From the NCBI RefSeq assembly GCF_000720485.1, contig NZ_JOAX01000022.1, positions 78,665 through 142,664 on the forward strand: a DNA stretch of 64,000 nucleotides. Direction: 5' to 3'. The DNA comes from Streptomyces ochraceiscleroticus (GTDB lineage: Bacteria; Actinomycetota; Actinomycetes; Streptomycetales; Streptomycetaceae). A program made the position numbers and the translations under genes. The notes beneath the pieces were generated by a model that ran no database searches, was not told the origin of the DNA, and worked only from the letters and a program-made list of their open reading frames with translations. Positions 61,396 through 64,000 of this stretch are shown here, piece by piece (position 1 is the first letter of the stretch; every line of letters begins with the position of its first letter).

Positions 61396-62482
61396 CGAAG
61401 AAGCCGGTCTGCCCGCGACCCTCGCGGCGCTGCGGAGCCAGACCGTCCCACCCGACCGCATCATCGTCATCGACGACGGATCGACGGACCGCACGGCAGA
61501 CGTCGCCGCATCACACGACGTAACTGTCCTGCGCCCACCCCGCCAACTCGGCAGCAAGGCCAGAGCCCAGAATCACGCATTGCCGCACTGCGACACGGAC
61601 CTGATCCTCGCGGTCGACGCCGACACCGTCCTCGCGCCGGACTACATCGAGCGCGTCATCCCGGCCTTCGCCGACCCCACGGTCGCCGTGGCCGCCGGCA
61701 ACGTCCAGACCCGCCACACCCGCACCCTCTGGGAGCGCGGCCGCTCCACGGAATATCTCTTCGGCTTCCACTTCCACCGACCCATCCAGGCGCTCGCGGG
61801 AAGCCCCATGGTCTGTTCCGGATGCTGCTCGGTCTTCCGCCGCGCCGACCTGATGGCCTTCGGCGGCTTTCCCGAACGCACCATCGTCGAGGACATGGAC
61901 TTCACCTGGTCCCAGCAGATCCAGGGCAGACGGGCGCTCTACGTCCCCGACGCCACGGCCTGGGCCGCCGACCCGGAAACCCTCACCTACCTCCGAAAAC
62001 AGGTCTGGCGCTGGATGGCCGGCTTCTGCCAGAACGTCCGCCTCCACCTCGGCGCCCTCATCACCCGCAAGCCACTGCTCGCCGTCTGGGTCCTGCTCGC
62101 CCTCCTGGAGATCCTCACCGCTCCGCTGTGGTGGGCCACGCCCTTCGTGGCGGCCGCGACGACCGATCAATCGCTGGGCACGTCCCTCGCATGGTGGACC
62201 GGCGCCGAACTCCTCCTGACCACCCCACCCTTGCTCTACGCCGCCCGCAGGCGCCGCCTCCGCCTCGCCACTGTCCTCATCAACCTCCCCTGCGTCTACG
62301 CCACCAAGATCGTCAATCTCCTCTACGCCTGGAAGGCCCTCTTCGTAGAACTACTCCTGGTCCCCCTCGGATGCTCTTCGGGCCTGACCATCTACGAAAA
62401 GGGCCGCGCCGACACCCCACCCAGCCCGCCAACTCCCGTACTCCCGCACCGATCCGCCCCGAAGCCCTCGACCGTCATCTGA
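61361..62482 (+). CDS. Processive GT2 glycosyltransferase
   Basis: A 373-residue membrane glycosyltransferase family 2 enzyme. VTAIVPAHNEEAGLPAT and VIDDGSTD bind the nucleotide sugar, VDADT is the DxD, VEDMDFT supplies the catalytic acid and the QxxRW box is QVWRW, as in cellulose, chitin and hyaluronan synthases. Two or three C-terminal helices (VWVLLALLEILTAPLWW, VLINLPCVYATKIVNLLY) form the channel part. Likely polymerises a surface polysaccharide. The start is chosen on MYSVTAIVP; GGGGGAG lies upstream. It may be cotranscribed with the small membrane protein; the GH5 gene is divergent. Confidence 0.9.
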   Translation: MYSVTAIVPAHNEEAGLPATLAALRSQTVPPDRIIVIDDGSTDRTADVAASHDVTVLRPPRQLGSKARAQNHALPHCDTDLILAVDADTVLAPDYIERVIPAFADPTVAVAAGNVQTRHTRTLWERGRSTEYLFGFHFHRPIQALAGSPMVCSGCCSVFRRADLMAFGGFPERTIVEDMDFTWSQQIQGRRALYVPDATAWAADPETLTYLRKQVWRWMAGFCQNVRLHLGALITRKPLLAVWVLLALLEILTAPLWWATPFVAAATTDQSLGTSLAWWTGAELLLTTPPLLYAARRRRLRLATVLINLPCVYATKIVNLLYAWKALFVELLLVPLGCSSGLTIYEKGRADTPPSPPTPVLPHRSAPKPSTVI

Positions 62483-62580
62483 CGTCGGCCAAGGACCTGA
62501 GAAGGAGGAAGAGAGAAGGAAAGGGCGAGGAGGGCAATGGGCGAAGACTCGACCGCGTGCTCGCGGCACGGCGGGTACCT

Positions 62581-63930
62581 TCAGGCGACCGTCGTCTTGT
62601 CCACGCCCGCCCCGGCGTCGCCGTTCGCCGGCGGGCGCGTGCCGAGCTCTGCCGTCGGGACCCTGAATGTCTCCCGCAGGCCCCAGGCGCAGAGTGCCAG
62701 GATGAGTGCCGCTGCGCCCGAGTAGAGACCGACGCCGATCGGATTGCCGTCGAAGGCGATGAAGAGGGCCGTCGCGGTGGTGGCCGCTGTGCCGCCGCCC
62801 AGTGCCGCACCGGTCTGGTACGTGGCGGAGATGGAGGAGTAACGGGTGGCGCTCGCGAACTGTTCGCCCAGGAAAGCCGGAATGCAGCCCTGGGGAGCGG
62901 CCATGAGTACGTTCACCAGCACGTAGGCGACGGTCGCCAGCGCCAGGATGTGCCCGTCCACCATGGGGAAGTAGGCGAAGAAGAACGCCCCGTAGACAAG
63001 GGTGCCGACGATCACCACGGGCTTGCGACCGATCCTGTCGGAGAGGAGGGCCATGACCGGAACGGCGAGGGTGAAGGCAACCGAGCCCGCCACCTGCAGC
63101 AGCAACGACTCGGTGTGGCTGTAGCCGAGTTCCTCGGCGTAGGTCACGGTGAAGATCGTGCCGATGTAGGCCAGGGTGTTGTAGCCGAAGGCCACGCCGA
63201 TGGCCAGCAGCATCTGGCGCGGGTGCCGCTTGATGGACTCCAGGATCGGCACCCGGGGAGCGTGCTCGGTGCGGCGCTCCTCCCGGGGCATACGACTACG
63301 GGCCACGACGCCCGCCAGGACCAGCAGGCCACCCAGCCAGAACGGCACGCGCCATGCCCAGTCCTGTAGCTGCTCCTGCGGCAGCAGGGTGATCAAGGTG
63401 AACACGCCGGTACCGAAGAGGCTGCCGATGCCAATGCCGGCGCTCGTGAAGCTGCCCCACAGACCGCGGCGGTTCTCCGGAGCGTTCTCGATGCCGAAGA
63501 GGGAGGCACCACCCCACTCGCCGCCGGCCGCGAAGCCCTGGATGAGGCGCAGGACGACGAGCATGACCGGCGCGGCGACGCCCACGGTGCGGTAGTCGGG
63601 CAGGCAGCCGATGAGGAAGGTACTGGTTCCCATGATCAGGAGCGTGAGCACCAGCATGGCCTTGCGTCCGATGCGGTCGCCGAAGTGGCCGATCACGATG
63701 CCACCGAGGGGGCGGGCGATGAAGCCACTGCCGAAGGCGGCGAAGGCCACGAGGGTGCCCACGGTGGGGTCGAAGCTGGGGAAGAAGAGGGTCGGGAAGA
63801 CGAGCGCGGCGGCGAGGCCGTAAATGATGAAGTCATAGAACTCCAGCGCTGTGCCGAACCCGGAGATGAAGAAGGTGCGCGTGGCCGTGGTGACTTGAGT
63901 CTTGAGGCTGGGTCTGACGGGGCCCGTCAT
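62581..63930 (-). CDS. MFS permease, metabolite:H+ symporter (MHS) family
   Basis: A 449-residue 12-helix importer. TALEFYDFIIYGLAAALVFPTLFFP, GHFGDRIGRKAML and GFAAGGEWGGASLFGIENAP are the MHS signatures seen also in the permease at 10452-11849, but the two are distant paralogues (their loops and C termini differ). Substrates of the family include organic acids, amino acids and osmolytes. ATG start; no strong ribosome site. The gene is preceded by a G-rich repeat tract that continues to the window end. No regulator is visible within the window. Confidence 0.9.
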   Translation of the reverse strand: MTGPVRPSLKTQVTTATRTFFISGFGTALEFYDFIIYGLAAALVFPTLFFPSFDPTVGTLVAFAAFGSGFIARPLGGIVIGHFGDRIGRKAMLVLTLLIMGTSTFLIGCLPDYRTVGVAAPVMLVVLRLIQGFAAGGEWGGASLFGIENAPENRRGLWGSFTSAGIGIGSLFGTGVFTLITLLPQEQLQDWAWRVPFWLGGLLVLAGVVARSRMPREERRTEHAPRVPILESIKRHPRQMLLAIGVAFGYNTLAYIGTIFTVTYAEELGYSHTESLLLQVAGSVAFTLAVPVMALLSDRIGRKPVVIVGTLVYGAFFFAYFPMVDGHILALATVAYVLVNVLMAAPQGCIPAFLGEQFASATRYSSISATYQTGAALGGGTAATTATALFIAFDGNPIGVGLYSGAAALILALCAWGLRETFRVPTAELGTRPPANGDAGAGVDKTTVA

Positions 63931-63964
63931 GACAGTTCCAGGTCCTTCCAAGGGCAGGGGACGA

Positions 63965-64000
63965 GAGGGAAGGGAAGGGAAGGGGAGGGGAGGGGAGGGG
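63965..64000 (+). repeat. Purine tract of GGGA/GGGGA units at window edge
   Basis: A run of AGGGA and AGGGG units, with at least four G-runs of four bases, precedes the MHS permease and continues past the window. On the + strand it meets the pattern for an intramolecular G-quadruplex. Confidence 0.85.

Overview
The window is actinobacterial, almost certainly Streptomyces. Coding DNA is about 70% GC with strong third-position GC bias, GTG and TTG starts are common, neighbouring genes often overlap by 4 bases (ATGA/GTGA), and many regulators sit divergently from the enzymes they probably control. I found no rRNA, tRNA, CRISPR array, transposase or phage gene. Most of the window is accessory metabolism in self-contained modules; argG is the one clear housekeeping gene.

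Layout. 1-2400: end of a BCCT transporter, a SnoaL-fold protein, a flavin reductase and a GntR regulator. 2435-2686: remnant of a LysR regulator. 2700-7636: XRE regulator, two aldo-keto reductases, a LysR regulator and an alpha/beta hydrolase. 7695-12728: a GntR-controlled catabolic operon (MHS permease, split transketolase, SDR) with a perfect 22-bp palindromic operator. 12725-15616: LysR/RidA pair and a TrkA-type channel protein with an altered selectivity filter. 16128-20899: dctA, glycerate kinase, LysR and tartrate (D-malate) dehydrogenase, together a route from tartrate to phosphoglycerate. 21194-27605: Lys-rich H1-like protein, a 1546-residue P-type ATPase and a squalene/phytoene-synthase homologue. 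27688-33194: an ammonia-lyase homologue lacking the MIO triad, an MFS permease, a PhyH-type dioxygenase and a LacI regulator. 33251-34699: AhpD-like protein and RlmA/TlrB-like rRNA methyltransferase. 34924-38801: esterase and Baeyer-Villiger monooxygenase operon with a divergent AraC regulator and an exact 22-bp tandem repeat between them. 38902-45335: lamin-tail secreted protein, S33 hydrolase, ROK kinase, PPOX protein, TetR/EamA pair with twin operators and a secreted cupredoxin-like protein. 45785-47236: argG on a probably leaderless promoter. 47432-51342: XRE, ImmA-like protease, MAB_1171c-like membrane protein and secreted amidase in one operon. 51834-52226: small exported protein. 52558-58506: a compact biosynthetic operon. 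58565-64000: GH5 hydrolase/SDR operon, a tiny membrane protein with a processive GT2, and a second MHS permease.

The most notable system is 52558-58506. An A-PCP-TE synthetase without condensation domain is followed by an extended SDR, a SnoaL-fold protein, a prephenate dehydratase and a nitroreductase-fold protein. This fits a p-terphenyl (polyporic acid/terferol type) pathway: prephenate dehydratase makes phenylpyruvate, the synthetase joins two molecules, and the SDR and SnoaL-fold proteins reduce and dehydrate the quinone. The dehydratase has lost the ACT residues that normally sense phenylalanine, so the operon may carry its own feedback-insensitive precursor supply.

Functions rest on motifs read by eye and on gene context; no database search was run.
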